From assembly GCA_009746045.1 (NCBI GenBank), contig RPFO01000667.1:1392252-1454251 (forward strand): DNA of 62,000 nucleotides, written 5' to 3'. A program made the position numbers and the translations under genes. Below, one piece after another: positions 60,848 through 62,000 of this stretch (positions are counted from its first letter, which is position 1; every line of letters begins with the position of its first letter). Under the pieces are notes generated by a model that ran no database searches, was not told the origin of the DNA, and was given only the letters and a program-made list of their open reading frames with translations. The DNA comes from Mesostigma viride. Its lineage: Eukaryota > Streptophyta > Mesostigmatophyceae > Mesostigmatales > Mesostigmataceae.

Positions 60848-62000
60848 ATGCGTGCAGACGCAGACTCATTCTACCTGGCCACCCGAGCCAGCCGTCGGCG
60901 TCGCCTCGACGCGTTGGCAGGAAGAATCGAAACGGTGATTGAAAGCATAAGTCCCCAACCCACCCCCCCTACCCCACCACCTCCACCCCCACCCCCATCA
61001 CCACCCTGCTCCATCTCCGCCCCCACCCCCGCCTGCACCCCCCTTTTCGGTCAACGCGCGCCCTTGGTCATCGCCACCTTCAACGCCCGCACGCTCCAGC
61101 CCGACGCTGACCGCTGTCACTGCCTGCGCAGTGACGACTGTCAGTGCCATCGAGTCTCCAATCTTATTGGTTTCTGCATCGACAATAATATCGCCATCCT
61201 GGGAATCCAAGAACACAGGCGCACTGCATCGGCCCGCGGATCAACTGCCCTTGTTGCTGACGACATCGACGGCTGGCGGTTCTACTACGGAGGCGGCGAC
61301 GGCACCGGGAACGGGGGCGTCGGTCTCCTCTGCTCCCCGCTCGCCGTACGCCACATGGGCGAACCCCAGCTGGTCAACGCTCGGCTCCTCGTGGCCACTT
61401 TTCATTCGATGGAGGGCCACTCGACCTACGCCCTGACGGTGGGCGTTGGTTACGCACCCCACTCCGGCCACCCAGAACAAGACCGCAAGGACTTCTTTGC
61501 AGCGCTGGAGAACCTGGCGAACGGCATCCCTGGTCGCAACTACCTCGCTCTGCTGCTGGACGCCAACGCCACGCTACCACCGGGTACTGGCGGATGTCAG
61601 CACGCCCCCAACGGTACGGTCTCCAATGCCAACACTGAACTTTTTGCTGATTTGCTTACGACATGCGATTTGGTCACTGCCAACACTCGCTTTCCACATA
61701 GTCCAGATGCTTTGGTCACACACACCTCGCCAACTGGCACTGAACGCTGCATTGACTATGTTGTAATGCGCAAGCGTCATCAAGGATCTGTACTAGCTGC
61801 TCGCTCGCATGTGATCCCCCTGGTGCGCTCCGATCATCGCATCGTCACCGCCCGCATCCGCCTGCGATTCCCCTCGCCCTTTCGTAAGCACGTGGCACCC
61901 CTGATTTGCGCACACTTCAGTTGCTCGAGAAATCTGACGACGCTCTGGAGGACTTCCCTGAAAAACGCGCCCACAAGCGCGCCGCAGAGGCGTTCGTCGA
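60848..62000 (+). CDS. LINE ORF2, apurinic-type endonuclease domain (runs off the window)
   Basis: An uninterrupted frame from ATG 60848 to the window end, 384 codons. After an Arg-rich start and a Pro-run (about residues 38-55) comes an exonuclease-endonuclease-phosphatase fold: IATFNARTL (Asn), ILGIQEHR (catalytic Glu), LLLDANATLP (Asp/Asn), CIDYVVMRKR (Asp) and VRSDHRIVTA (His). This enzyme nicks target DNA to prime reverse transcription. The RT part should follow beyond 62000. The frame is open further upstream, so an earlier start is possible. It is the only undamaged transposon ORF here. Confidence 0.85.
   Translation, partial: MRADADSFYLATRASRRRRLDALAGRIETVIESISPQPTPPTPPPPPPPPSPPCSISAPTPACTPLFGQRAPLVIATFNARTLQPDADRCHCLRSDDCQCHRVSNLIGFCIDNNIAILGIQEHRRTASARGSTALVADDIDGWRFYYGGGDGTGNGGVGLLCSPLAVRHMGEPQLVNARLLVATFHSMEGHSTYALTVGVGYAPHSGHPEQDRKDFFAALENLANGIPGRNYLALLLDANATLPPGTGGCQHAPNGTVSNANTELFADLLTTCDLVTANTRFPHSPDALVTHTSPTGTERCIDYVVMRKRHQGSVLAARSHVIPLVRSDHRIVTARIRLRFPSPFRKHVAPLICAHFSCSRNLTTLWRTSLKNAPTSAPQRRSS

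Overview
The window is repeat-rich nuclear DNA of a eukaryote, most likely a green alga. Supporting this are GT-AG introns in GC-rich genes, a plastid-type PPR-SMR gene with a transit-like N-terminus, a TGTAA motif of the kind chlorophytes use for polyadenylation after the first gene, and a plant-style initiator-tRNA primer site in a Copia-like element. The species cannot be fixed from sequence alone. No rRNA, tRNA or CRISPR array was seen.

Only two host genes are convincing. (1) 109-9660 (+) is the 3' part of a golgin-type coiled-coil gene ending in a split GRIP domain. It has eight visible exons whose phases join without a stop, and its introns are filled with minisatellites and with extra copies of the gene's own exon/intron borders. 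(2) 24538-19030 (-) is a four-exon PPR-SMR gene, with a cluster of eight CACGTG boxes upstream of its start.

Almost everything else is mobile DNA. From 9.9 to 17.1 kb there are two LINEs on opposite strands in which ORF1 is followed directly by a 3' UTR. One is cut by a TTAA-flanked DNA element. The other is cut by a 5'-truncated LINE with a 9-bp target duplication. From 17.1 to 18.9 kb only a 25-bp minisatellite is recognisable.

From 25.7 to about 54.5 kb there is a deep nest. A decayed RT/RNase H retroelement (DIRS-like, 25.8-29.6 kb) is split by DNA element A (29595-54284). A contains a small TA-flanked element (itself holding a LINE tail) and a Ty3/Gypsy retrotransposon (32036-52344, minus strand, LTRs of 557 and 560 bp, 5-bp target duplication). 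The Gypsy element in turn contains two TTAA-flanked elements, one TIR element and a LINE tail. One of the TTAA-flanked elements contains element B (46703-50127), a second and younger copy of A. Because A and B are homologous, each shows the other's empty sites. The Gypsy element also carries two accessory coding regions: an ORF upstream of gag with an RNase H1/Caulimo_VI-like hybrid-binding domain, and a decayed GC-rich reading frame of about 790 codons between integrase and the 3' LTR.

From 55.8 to 59.2 kb lies a Copia-like element with LTRs, primer site and gag but no pol, with a 5-bp target duplication. It splits a short unidentified reading frame. The window ends with LINE tails and the first third of a LINE ORF2 (apurinic-type endonuclease, from 60848 to the end). 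The two host genes are intact across all exons, while every transposon coding region except the last is frameshifted or truncated.
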